Shown one piece after another: positions 10,291 to 17,546 of a stretch of 22,665 bases of DNA (position 1 is the stretch's first letter; every line of letters begins with the position of its first letter). Made by a program: the position numbers and the translations under genes. The notes below the pieces were generated by a model. It was not told where the DNA came from. It saw only the letters and a program-made list of their open reading frames with translations, and did not search any database. Origin of the DNA: JACNLN01 sp964626495 (GTDB lineage: Bacteria > Fidelibacterota > Marinisomatia > Marinisomatales > CAZVFT01); assembly GCA_964626495.1 (NCBI GenBank), contig CAZVFT010000038.1:1-22665 (forward strand), read 5' to 3'.

Positions 10291-10422
10291 AAAACGTAAT
10301 TATGTAAAACGTAAATCCGGTCAATTACATAAGCCTTGGCATGGGTCTCCCCGTGGGATGTGTACGACCAGGGTCCTAGCCGTTCCGGCAACGGAGAGGC
10401 CCTACAGCGAGCCTTACGTTTT
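10291..10422. ncRNA. Candidate structured RNA, family not recognised
   Basis: Positions 10331-10413 are ~65% G+C inside a markedly AT-rich spacer and can fold into nested hairpins. CATGGG (10340-10345) pairs with CCCGTG (10350-10355) across a TCTC loop. AGGG, CCT and CCGTT (10370-10384) pair with AACGG, AGG and CCCT (10390-10403), with one bulged T and a symmetric AG/AG internal loop. The outer arms AAAACGTAA (10291-10299, repeated at 10306-10314) pair with TTACGTTTT (10414-10422). A competing hairpin joins TTATGTAA (10300-10307) with TTACATAA (10325-10332). I compared it by eye with tRNA, tmRNA, SRP, 6S, RNase P and common riboswitches and found no match. The coding strand is unclear because the stems are symmetric. 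It ends ~390 nt before the motor operon, too far for a simple riboswitch leader of the promoter at 10731. Confidence 0.45.
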
Positions 10423-10491
10423 AAATAATTATTTAGCATCATGATTCCTCTATCCATTATTATTACGGCACTTGCATCAGTTATTACGTTT
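10292..10491. repeat. Four copies of the octamer AAACGTAA, two in each orientation
   Basis: AAACGTAA occurs at 10292-10299 and 10307-10314, and its reverse complement TTACGTTT at 10414-10421 and 10484-10491. The first three border the GC-rich hairpin block; the fourth lies outside it, so RNA pairing alone does not explain it. Alternatively these are operator half-sites. Confidence 0.5.
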
Positions 10492-10730
10492 GCCCATGAA
10501 TTATCCATATTAAATCTATACGTCATAATGTGAAAACATTTCACCTTAAATTTGTTAGTAAAAAAACAAGTTAAGTGAGAAGATAAAATTAATAAAATTA
10601 TTAGTGTTACTGAGTCTTAAACATAATTTTTAGTATAAAGAAAAAAATGCAGACTATTAATTATAGCAATTGTAATTTACGGAGGGTAATCAACGTCCAC
10701 TTGTACTGCTAAGATTAAAAGGGTTTTTTC

Positions 10731-10759
10731 TTGACATTTGGGAAGCGAGAAGTTATATT
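10731..10759 (+). promoter_or_regulatory. Sigma-70 type promoter of the motor operon
   Basis: TTGACA (10731-10736), a 17-base spacer and TATATT (10754-10759) make a near-consensus housekeeping promoter. It predicts a start near 10766 and a ~45 nt leader before the first gene. It is the only strong promoter I see for the genes at 10813-18472, which follow without gaps large enough for another obvious one. Confidence 0.65.
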
Positions 10760-10812
10760 GAAAATAAATATTTGGCTCTTGTAAAATAAAACAATTAATC
10801 CGAGGTAGCGTT

Positions 10813-11943
10813 ATGAGACATTTAGGCAAACTTGCCATTATTATATTTTTCTTCGGTTTTTTATCATCCGCTCTTTTTGCAAAGAAAAATGAGTACACCA
10901 TCAGCGGACAAGTAATAGACTCCAAAGGAGATAAGGTGCCTGCAGCAGAGGTTTTGTTATTGGACGCTAATGGTAAAGAGGCGGATAAAACCTCGACAGG
11001 TAAGCGATTTATGAAAAAGGGTGATTTTAAATTCAAGGATTTAAAACCGGGAGATTACACAATTAGTGCTAGTAAGGCAGATATGGGATATGCAACAAAG
11101 GATATAACCATTCAAGATGAAGATATTGAGTTAGTACTAGACTTGGTAAAACAAAAAACCAAAACAACAAAAAAGAGAAAGGTAAAGCCAGAAGAACAGA
11201 TTGATAGAATACCTGACGATGAATACATCACCAATGAACTCAGTTTTGAGATGAAGAAATTAACTGCAGAAGTAAATCACCTTGGTAGTAAAGTTCGGGA
11301 TCTTGAGGCAAAAAGTGAGATGTGGGTTAACCCTTTGGGGATTTATAATAAGGAGATTATATTGGAGAATGGAAGCACTGTTTTTGGCAAGGTAGTCTAT
11401 CAGGATGATGATGTCTTAAAAGTTGAAACTCTAGTGGGATATCTTGTTATCGACAGAAATCAAGTAGTTCGAATTATTGAAAATGTTATTGGCCAAGAAG
11501 AGCCAGAATACATTCCTGAGCAGATTCGTGAGACCTACACTCCACCACCGATGCCTAAACTTGCGGAGCCGAAATATGTATCTGTGGCTCCAAGCGAGCG
11601 CAGGGCAGATCAAGAAAGGGTTGCCAATGTAGTTTTGGTAGGAAATATTTCAGAAAGAAAAGATAGAGCTAATAACATCTCATTTAGTGGCGAAGTTAAA
11701 AATGTTGGGGGAAGGCGGGCGGATTTTGTAAAGGTTAATTTTGTTTTCAGGAAGGATTGGAGCGGCGAGACCAAGACATTGACAACATTTATTCGTGGCT
11801 CGTACCACACTTTTGATTCAGGAATCACGACGGATTCATCGCTTCTTCCCGGGGCTACAGGAACATTTGAACTCTTAGTCCCACCCTCTTTTGGTTCGTT
11901 TATTGGATATTCCTATACAATAGATTGGGAAGAGTACGAATAA
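10813..11943 (+). CDS. Periplasmic protein: carboxypeptidase-regulatory-like domain, coiled coil, FxLYD-like domain
   Basis: The 376-residue product has a signal peptide (1-23, ...LFA-KK). Residues ~27-112 match a carboxypeptidase-regulatory/transthyretin-like beta-sandwich (YTISGQVIDSKGDKVPAAEV, then FKFKDLKPGDYTISA). A Lys-rich linker (113-127) and a short coiled coil (~138-168) follow. A small beta segment at 175-222 (ENGSTVFGKVVYQDDDVLKVET) has an Lsm-like rhythm but is unassigned. A Pro-rich linker precedes a C-terminal FxLYD-like domain (~285-373: FSGEVKNVGGRRADFVKVNF). These are binding or scaffold folds without catalytic residues. First gene of the motor operon, with GAGG 7 nt before the ATG. 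Its place suggests a periplasmic linker of the motor assembly; that role is inferred. Confidence 0.7.
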   Translation: MRHLGKLAIIIFFFGFLSSALFAKKNEYTISGQVIDSKGDKVPAAEVLLLDANGKEADKTSTGKRFMKKGDFKFKDLKPGDYTISASKADMGYATKDITIQDEDIELVLDLVKQKTKTTKKRKVKPEEQIDRIPDDEYITNELSFEMKKLTAEVNHLGSKVRDLEAKSEMWVNPLGIYNKEIILENGSTVFGKVVYQDDDVLKVETLVGYLVIDRNQVVRIIENVIGQEEPEYIPEQIRETYTPPPMPKLAEPKYVSVAPSERRADQERVANVVLVGNISERKDRANNISFSGEVKNVGGRRADFVKVNFVFRKDWSGETKTLTTFIRGSYHTFDSGITTDSSLLPGATGTFELLVPPSFGSFIGYSYTIDWEEYE

Positions 11944-11956
11944 CCAACTAGGAAAG

Positions 11957-12997
11957 ATGAAAAAACAGACAACAATTATTACGTTTACTATATTTATTTG
12001 TTGCAGCATCCTGGTTGCGCAACATGTCCCCTCTAACAGTGAGGTCGACGCATTTTTTCTTGATTTGGGAATTGTGATTGAACCGAAAACTGGAGATGAA
12101 ACTATAAATAGGAAAATCCAACCTCCATCAGGAGAAGTCAAAATATTCATTGAAAAAGCACCGAGCGGTTCAGTGCTTATGGCATCCACAAAGGAGCTTA
12201 TGTTAACTCTTGATCGGATCAACAAAAAAATTGAATCTATGGAGGAGATCGTCTGCCGTAATATTGCCTCACTAAGCCTGGAAATTTCAAGTTTACAGAC
12301 AGAAAATGACGAATTGAGAGAAATGGTCTCTAATCTCGCCGAACGGCAAGAATCATTTTATGCTTCTACCCCATTTATATATCTTACTCCTCCTACAAAA
12401 GTGAATGAAATAGCTATCAAATCCGCCTTCAACTCGAATATAGATAGTACAATTACACAACAGAGCGGGGAGGGATCTGAAGTTAGTTCAATGGGATTAA
12501 TACCTAAGGACACCAAGTCGGTACTTGTGCCGAGAGTTTCTGTTTCACCTGAAGCGTTATCCGAGCAAAATAAAGGAACAATAAATCTTGAACATAAAGC
12601 CGGAGTGGAGGTTGTTGACGTTCGAGTGTTTAATAAAAACGTTTATATGGGGGGTGTTTTTGCATACCAGAGGGAAAATTATAAGGCTGCACTAAAACAT
12701 TTTTTAAGTTTACCATTGGAAAATGTAAATCATAAAACAGCAGGGAATGTATTGTATTGGATTGCTGATTGTTATTACCATCTTGGGAAGTACACAAATG
12801 CACTGGAAACACTTCATCTTGTTGAACCTCTCTCTGAGTCCAACAAAGTGGATGATTCATTGATTTTAACGGGTCTTATATATCGTAATATAGGACGAGA
12901 GTCAAAAGCACAGGAGGCATTTGCCCAGGTAGTGAAGACATTTCCTGAAAGCGAATATTTTAGATTAGCACAACTGGAGTTAAGGAAGGAAAAATAA
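11957..12997 (+). CDS. Periplasmic coiled-coil and TPR protein, CpoB/YbgF-like layout
   Basis: The 346-residue product has a signal peptide (1-21, SILVAQ). A coiled coil spans ~78-135, with a low-complexity Ser/Thr-rich middle (~150-225). The C-terminal TPR block (~228-343) has the VYMGGVFAYQRENYKAALKHF first helix pair, the VLYWIADCYYHLGKYTNALET second and a third ending KTFPESEYFRLAQLEL. Coiled coil followed by TPRs is the layout of CpoB (YbgF), the periplasmic partner of the proton-driven Tol system. Here it sits by MotAB instead, so it could link a motor to the outer envelope in a comparable way. It starts 13 nt after the previous stop; AGGA lies only 3 nt before the ATG, a tight spacing. 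CpoB orthology is not claimed. Confidence 0.65.
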   Translation: MKKQTTIITFTIFICCSILVAQHVPSNSEVDAFFLDLGIVIEPKTGDETINRKIQPPSGEVKIFIEKAPSGSVLMASTKELMLTLDRINKKIESMEEIVCRNIASLSLEISSLQTENDELREMVSNLAERQESFYASTPFIYLTPPTKVNEIAIKSAFNSNIDSTITQQSGEGSEVSSMGLIPKDTKSVLVPRVSVSPEALSEQNKGTINLEHKAGVEVVDVRVFNKNVYMGGVFAYQRENYKAALKHFLSLPLENVNHKTAGNVLYWIADCYYHLGKYTNALETLHLVEPLSESNKVDDSLILTGLIYRNIGRESKAQEAFAQVVKTFPESEYFRLAQLELRKEK

Positions 12998-13003
12998 ATA
13001 GTT

Positions 13004-14374
13004 ATGATATCGAAAGTAAGGAAGTACCTTTTACTATTTCTCCTTATTTCATTTCTGTCTCTTGCTCAGTCGGTTACTCGGGTGGCTTACGTTTATCCCG
13101 GGAATATGATGAGAATTCCCACGACGAAACTTGAACGATCCCCCTACCTTTTTAGTGCGGGCTTTGGCACGGAAATTCATAGATTTTCAAATCCGTTAAA
13201 CGCAACACGAGGTGTTTATTTTTTTTCTGACCTGTCAAAGAGTCTTACCCTTGGGTTTACATCATCACAGGGGGCAGACACAACAGCACTTGACAATATT
13301 TTGGAATCTGATTTTAATGCCCCTGTAGAGTTTGGATTTCACCTGCAAAACAGAATGTACATGCACCGGGATATTTCTTTTTCTATTGGCGCCCATGATA
13401 TCACTTTTGAATATACAGATGAAGGTTTGGAATTAAAAACTGACAAGATTTCGTTTTTTGGGATATTAGGCAGTGAAAAAACATTGGGTCAATACCAGTT
13501 AAACACCTTTATAGGATTTGGTACCGGAGGATTCTCGCAGGCTTTTGCTGCCCGCAGTGATGCAGATACTACGGCCAGGATGAATGCCGGTATATTTGCT
13601 GGTTTTATATTGAACACGCCCTTTTTTCAAACGTGGGGCGGTGTAGATTTTGTGGGTGAATTTGATGGTTCAGGCATCAATGTGGGACTCCGCATCCCCC
13701 TTACCTCGGATTATCGCTTGAGCCTGGGATTCACCCACATAGAAAATTTGCCAGCATTTTCAGAGGAACCCTATAGTCAAACCCATCCCGGTTTTGCTAT
13801 AGGTCTGGATATGTCGGTACTTCGTGGGATTGAAAAGAAAGAAATTCCCGAAGGTCCATCCCCATATATTGGAAAAGGCGTTGAAGTGCCGGCTATTGAG
13901 AGGACTTTGATGGACTCAACGCTCAACGCAGCGGAAAAGGCAGTGGCTATGCTCAGGGATTCTGTGAGAATAACACGACATGAACTAAGGAACCTCTCGA
14001 CCCATGTGGCGAGTTTGGGACAAAAATCACTAATATTGGAAGATTCTGTCAAATCGATGAGACTTGAAAGTAACGTCACACAGAAAAATATGAACCGGGC
14101 GATGAGGCATTTGTCAAGGTCGTTAAGATACTTTTACTCAGGAGATTACAGGGAGGCATTGCAGGAGGTTGAAACAGCTCTTGAGTTAAATCCAAATCTT
14201 GCGCTTGCTTATGCTAGAAGGGGATCTATCTATTACAAGCTCGGTGAAGTTCAGCGCGCTACTATCAATTGGAATCTTGCTTTGAAGTTAGACCCTGAAT
14301 ATGATGATGTGAGAAACATCCTAAAGGCATTGCATGAAGATCGTTTAAAAACAACAAGTTTTAGTAGAGAGTAG
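13004..14374 (+). CDS. Outer-membrane beta-barrel fused to coiled coil and TPRs
   Basis: The 456-residue product has a signal peptide (1-22, FLSLAQS). Residues ~25-275 show alternating amphipathic strands with Gly and aromatic residues, typical of a small outer-membrane barrel; the conserved-looking start is PGNMMRIPTTKLERSPYLFS. After a linker (~276-297) come a coiled coil (~300-362) and two TPR units (~365-435, including LRYFYSGDYREALQEVETAL and AYARRGSIYYKLGEVQRATI). The usual barrel end is thus followed by ~180 residues that would sit in the periplasm, a rare order that could tether the outer membrane to periplasmic partners. The start lies 6 nt after the previous stop with AAGGAAGG upstream. 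Barrel assignment comes from pattern only. Confidence 0.65.
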   Translation: MISKVRKYLLLFLLISFLSLAQSVTRVAYVYPGNMMRIPTTKLERSPYLFSAGFGTEIHRFSNPLNATRGVYFFSDLSKSLTLGFTSSQGADTTALDNILESDFNAPVEFGFHLQNRMYMHRDISFSIGAHDITFEYTDEGLELKTDKISFFGILGSEKTLGQYQLNTFIGFGTGGFSQAFAARSDADTTARMNAGIFAGFILNTPFFQTWGGVDFVGEFDGSGINVGLRIPLTSDYRLSLGFTHIENLPAFSEEPYSQTHPGFAIGLDMSVLRGIEKKEIPEGPSPYIGKGVEVPAIERTLMDSTLNAAEKAVAMLRDSVRITRHELRNLSTHVASLGQKSLILEDSVKSMRLESNVTQKNMNRAMRHLSRSLRYFYSGDYREALQEVETALELNPNLALAYARRGSIYYKLGEVQRATINWNLALKLDPEYDDVRNILKALHEDRLKTTSFSRE

Positions 14375-14379
14375 GGCTA

Positions 14380-15168
14380 ATGGATATAACAACTTTAATA
14401 GGGATAGTTGCTGGTCTCGGTTTCTTAGGATCAGCTATTTATATGGCGGCGGCGAAAGCGGGAGCGAGCATTCTTATATTTGCACAAGGAGCTGGCTTTT
14501 TAATTGTTTTTGGCGGCGTACTTGCGTCTGTTTCTGTTGCTTTCCCCCTGTCAGAGGTGATGAAACTTGGCTCAGCAATGGCCGCTGTCTTCAAAGGTGG
14601 CTCAATAAAACTCGGGTCGTTTGTAGATGAAGCAGTTGAACTTGCTGGTGTTGGCCGAAAGGGTGTAGCGGACATGGAAAAAGCTGTTAGTGGAATTAGT
14701 AATCCATTCTTTCGGGACGGCGTTCAGATGGTTGTGGATGGTTATTCTGAAGAAGAAATTGCAGATATTCTTGAAACGAGAATATCATACAGAGAAGTAA
14801 GAGAAAGAGCTCAAACCAATCTGTTCCAGACTATGGGGATGATGGCTCCTGCATGGGGAATGATTGGTACATTGATTGGTCTTGTGATTATGCTGGCAAG
14901 TTTTGGTGGCGAGCAGGGAGGTGGTACAGAAGCTTTAGGCGCTGGGATGTCGGTAGCATTGATTACAACATTTTATGGAACAGTTTTTGCAAATTTGTTC
15001 TTCATTCCGATGGCAGCGAAACTTAATTCCCGAATTGGCCATACCACTACATTGCAATCAATGTTTGTGGAAGCTGCAAAGCTTATCCAGCAGAGAAAGC
15101 ATCCGTTGATTGTGAGGGAAAAATTGAATTCCTTTATACCACCAAAGGAGTGGAAGACAGAGGCATAG
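14380..15168 (+). CDS. motA: MotA/PomA-type stator subunit
   Basis: The 262-residue product is the usual length for MotA. Helices: TM1 ~3-22, TM2 ~30-55 (ending VSVAFPLSEV), a cytoplasmic loop, TM3 ~152-175 (GMMAPAWGMIGTLIGLVIML) and TM4 ~187-211 (GMSVALITTFYG...FIPMAAKL). Seen: the loop pair Arg93 and Glu100, matching MotA Arg90/Glu98 that face FliG; the channel prolines Pro157 and Pro210, matching Pro173/Pro222; the DPF-like NPFFRDG segment and VVDGYSEEEI. Thr164 and Thr196/Thr197 match positions linked to sodium use in PomA. It starts 5 nt after the upstream gene and is followed 3 nt later by motB. With MotB it would form an inner-membrane ion channel that turns a FliG-like partner. It is closer to MotA/PomA than to ExbB/TolQ because of the loop residues. 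Confidence 0.93.
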   Translation: MDITTLIGIVAGLGFLGSAIYMAAAKAGASILIFAQGAGFLIVFGGVLASVSVAFPLSEVMKLGSAMAAVFKGGSIKLGSFVDEAVELAGVGRKGVADMEKAVSGISNPFFRDGVQMVVDGYSEEEIADILETRISYREVRERAQTNLFQTMGMMAPAWGMIGTLIGLVIMLASFGGEQGGGTEALGAGMSVALITTFYGTVFANLFFIPMAAKLNSRIGHTTTLQSMFVEAAKLIQQRKHPLIVREKLNSFIPPKEWKTEA

Positions 15169-15171
15169 TAG

Positions 15172-15906
15172 ATGGCTAAAAAACCGCCACCACCACCTTC
15201 AGAACAAGGACTGCCAGGTTGGTTTGCAACTTTTGCGGATATGATGACATTACTACTGGCATTTTTTGTCCTGCTAACAGCTATCTCTACTATTGATCCA
15301 GTTAAGCTGCAGGAAATGGCCGATGCTATGGGGAAAAAGGTGGGGAAAACGAAAAAAGAGGCAAAGGCTATGAACTTAGCTGATGTCAAATCTGAAGTTG
15401 TTGCAATGTTAGAAGAGAATAAACAATTACAGGAGAATGTGGAAATATCCACCAGCCCTAAAGGTGTTACTATCGGTATTTCTTCCGATATTAGTTTTAA
15501 ATCTGGATCTGCCGAACTACAATTGGGAATTATTCAAATATTAGAAAAGGTTGCTCCCATAATCAATGACCCCACCAATAAATTTCCAGTAGCAATTGAG
15601 GGACACACAGATAGTGATCCAATTCCTGAGAAATCCCAGGATAAATATCCCAGCAACTGGGAATTATCTGCAGCCCGTTCTGCCGGGGTGGTACGGGAAC
15701 TAATTAAATTAGGTGTTGATCCTACCAGATTGGAAGCAGTAGGGTTGGCAGAGTATTTACCGAGAGATCGCCCAACAGATAGAGTTTTAACCAGGAATAT
15801 GATCCCTAAGTTTAACCAGACTAAAGAAGACAAAGCACGAAATAGAAGGGTCGAAATAACATTTAAGGCAACTCACGGTGGCCCTGTAGGTGCAACAATA
15901 AAGTAG
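15172..15906 (+). CDS. motB: MotB/PomB-type stator subunit with OmpA peptidoglycan-binding domain
   Basis: The 244-residue product has a Pro-rich cytoplasmic start (5-9) and one TM helix (~17-38). The ion-binding Asp23 sits in FADMMTLLLAFFVLL, followed by a plug-like amphipathic stretch (~43-57). A linker leads to a C-terminal OmpA domain: ISFKSGSAEL (107-116), EGHTD (143-147), YPSNWELSAARS (159-170), LEAVGLAEYLPR (187-198) and NRRVEI (224-229). All family-defining residues are present, so it should bind peptidoglycan and anchor the stator. The TM motif resembles PomB/MotS more than E. coli MotB. It is shorter than E. coli MotB (~308 residues) but normal for compact versions. An AGAGG ribosome binding site lies inside the motA end. 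Confidence 0.93.
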   Translation: MAKKPPPPPSEQGLPGWFATFADMMTLLLAFFVLLTAISTIDPVKLQEMADAMGKKVGKTKKEAKAMNLADVKSEVVAMLEENKQLQENVEISTSPKGVTIGISSDISFKSGSAELQLGIIQILEKVAPIINDPTNKFPVAIEGHTDSDPIPEKSQDKYPSNWELSAARSAGVVRELIKLGVDPTRLEAVGLAEYLPRDRPTDRVLTRNMIPKFNQTKEDKARNRRVEITFKATHGGPVGATIK

Positions 15907-15950
15907 GAACGAGAGATAAAAATTTATATATCTAAAATAAGGGAGTTATT

Positions 15951-17546
15951 ATGAAGAACAAGGTGTCAATAACAATCATTTTTTTGGTAATTATATTGAT
16001 TGTCTCTGGAATTACAACTGGCCAGGAATCCACATATTTAGCCCAAAAACTTATGTTGGAGAATGATCTACATAGGCGGATCAGTAATGCGCTGGGGAAA
16101 ACACTTGAAGATCATCGGTATGTGCTGGATGTTACAGTAGATTTAACATTTACTCCAACCGTTCGTGAGGAGATTACATATAAACCTGCGAAAGAAGTGA
16201 CAGAGCCGATCAGTCCGGGAGCTCTTCAGCCAACCACTGCAACAGAAACACAACAGAAAAGGCGGTTTAGATCAACGGGGATTCCCATTCCGGGGTTTGA
16301 CTTCCAGATTGAAGAGGAGCCTGCGCCCGAAGAAACGGTTGAAATTGAGACTGAAGAACTTCCTCCGGTTCAAGTTAAAGCGGGACCTCAGATTATGTCT
16401 CAGTCCTATACGGATATTACATCCTCTATGCCTGTGATTGAAAGACTTGAAATCAGCTGCATCCTGCCAGAAGGATCTTCCCCAGAATTGATTGAAAATG
16501 TACGCCAGATCATTAAGGTGGCATCTCATTATAATCGTAATCGAGGAGATGTTCTGAGTGTAATGACTGCAACATTTAAAGAGAGAAGGGATGAGAAAAC
16601 AGCAGAGGCGATTATTCTCCGTTCTATTGCTGAAAAGATAGATAAGCTTGAACAACAGCAAGAAGAAGTTATCGTGGAAGAAGAAGGATTAAATTGGAGA
16701 GAAGAGCTACTGCAATGGAGAGAGGAGGAGGCAAGGCAAAGGGAAGAAGAGAGGGCTCTCTGGAGGGCAGAGTTAGAGAAATTGGAAACCGAAAAAATCA
16801 AAAGGGATTTTGAGGAGAAGAGACAAGCAACCCTGGAGAGAGATTCGGTGAAATGGGGGGCTCTGACAACAAGAATTAATCAACTTGAATCTATGCTTGA
16901 TTCAGCTCAGCTCTCAGCGGAGGAACGACAAGCAGCAGTGGAAGAAAGGATGTCCAGGGAAAGGGAGAGAGCTCAACTGGATTCACTCATTGAGGAAAGA
17001 TTAGCAGTGTTTCGGGACTATGAAGAGAAAGCAGTGGAGGAATTAGCAAGCTTGGAAGGCCAAAGAAATAATCTTCCGATATATCTGATGAGTGCTATTT
17101 CTCTTCTTGCTGTTGTAGCATTAGCAGCGGTCATTTTATTTAATAGTCGCAAACCAAAATATGTCGTTCCACCTCCATGGATGATGCGGAGACCACCACC
17201 CAAAAGGGTAAAAAAAAAGAGGGTAGAGCAGGTAAAAGCTCCGAGGAGAACTCCCGATGAAGGAGCTCCGACCGCGACGATCCCCCCACAAGATGAGGTT
17301 ACTGCAGCTACTCCTTCAAAACCATCCGAAGATCTAGGAGTATTGAAATCCGAAATTAAATCTGCAAGGCAGTCAGTGATCTCTATGAGTGTTGCTCAGC
17401 CGGAAACTGCCGCGACAATTGTGAAAGAGTGGCTGGAGGAGGAAGCTCCACAACCGGAAGCTGAACCGCAAACTCCCACCACAGAAGTTTCTGGGGAAGA
17501 AGAGGAAGAGGGTAAGAAGAAGAAAAAGAAGAAAGGAGAAAAATGA
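15951..17546 (+). CDS. FliF-like membrane-ring protein with long periplasmic coiled coil and FliG-binding-type tail
   Basis: The 531-residue product has an N-terminal hydrophobic helix (5-24). A ring-building domain resembling the FliF RBM3 module is split by a linker: ISNALGKTLEDHRYVLDVTVDLTF (44-67), then MPVIERLEISCILPEG...NVRQIIKVASHYNRNRGDVLSVM (160-205). A Glu/Arg-rich coiled coil covers ~215-372. A TM helix follows (~377-397), then a cytoplasmic Pro/Lys-rich tail. Near the end, VISMSVAQPETAATIVKEWL (476-495) matches the pattern of the FliF C-terminal helix pair that binds FliG (E. coli: MSDNDP...VIRQWM). The extreme C-terminus is Glu- then Lys-rich. Canonical FliF has RBM1-3, about 550 residues and no coiled coil of this size here. 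The stop overlaps the next start (ATGA), pointing to coupled expression with the FliG-like protein. Homology is by motif reading, not a profile search. Confidence 0.72.
   Translation: MKNKVSITIIFLVIILIVSGITTGQESTYLAQKLMLENDLHRRISNALGKTLEDHRYVLDVTVDLTFTPTVREEITYKPAKEVTEPISPGALQPTTATETQQKRRFRSTGIPIPGFDFQIEEEPAPEETVEIETEELPPVQVKAGPQIMSQSYTDITSSMPVIERLEISCILPEGSSPELIENVRQIIKVASHYNRNRGDVLSVMTATFKERRDEKTAEAIILRSIAEKIDKLEQQQEEVIVEEEGLNWREELLQWREEEARQREEERALWRAELEKLETEKIKRDFEEKRQATLERDSVKWGALTTRINQLESMLDSAQLSAEERQAAVEERMSRERERAQLDSLIEERLAVFRDYEEKAVEELASLEGQRNNLPIYLMSAISLLAVVALAAVILFNSRKPKYVVPPPWMMRRPPPKRVKKKRVEQVKAPRRTPDEGAPTATIPPQDEVTAATPSKPSEDLGVLKSEIKSARQSVISMSVAQPETAATIVKEWLEEEAPQPEAEPQTPTTEVSGEEEEEGKKKKKKKGEK

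Larger units (their letters stand above)
9816..10812. other. Divergent intergenic region, ~1 kb, with regulatory and structured-RNA signals
   Basis: No convincing protein-coding gene lies between the divergent FN3 operon and the motor operon. Most of it is very AT-rich. It holds a CRP/FNR-like palindrome (9996-10011), a GC-rich self-complementary island (10291-10422), four AAACGTAA octamers (10292-10491) and a near-consensus promoter for the rightward operon (10731-10759). The leftward operon promoter could not be placed with confidence. The 103-codon minus-strand ORF across 10233-10544 runs through the hairpins and has no family-like features. Confidence 0.7.

Noticed and set aside
10291..10422. 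Retron msr/msd or group II intron core
   Set aside because: No reverse transcriptase gene nearby and no domain V-like or GUGYG signature.
10233..10544. 103-codon minus-strand ORF in the divergent spacer
   Set aside because: It runs straight through the GC-rich hairpin block, has no plausible ribosome binding site that I could find, and reads as low-information sequence; the structured-RNA reading fits better.
14380..15906. Zorya-type antiphage defence (ZorA/ZorB are MotA/MotB-like)
   Set aside because: The stator has canonical MotA FliG-facing residues and no long ZorA tail. Its neighbours are FliF/FliG-like and envelope proteins, with no ZorC, ZorD helicase or ZorE nuclease in the window.
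11957..15906. Tol-Pal system (TolQ/TolR, CpoB-like TPR, OmpA domain)
   Set aside because: The MotA-type cytoplasmic loop, the OmpA domain on the stator subunit itself (MotB layout) and the FliG partner do not fit; TolA, TolB and Pal are absent. Only the CpoB-like layout of the TPR protein is shared.
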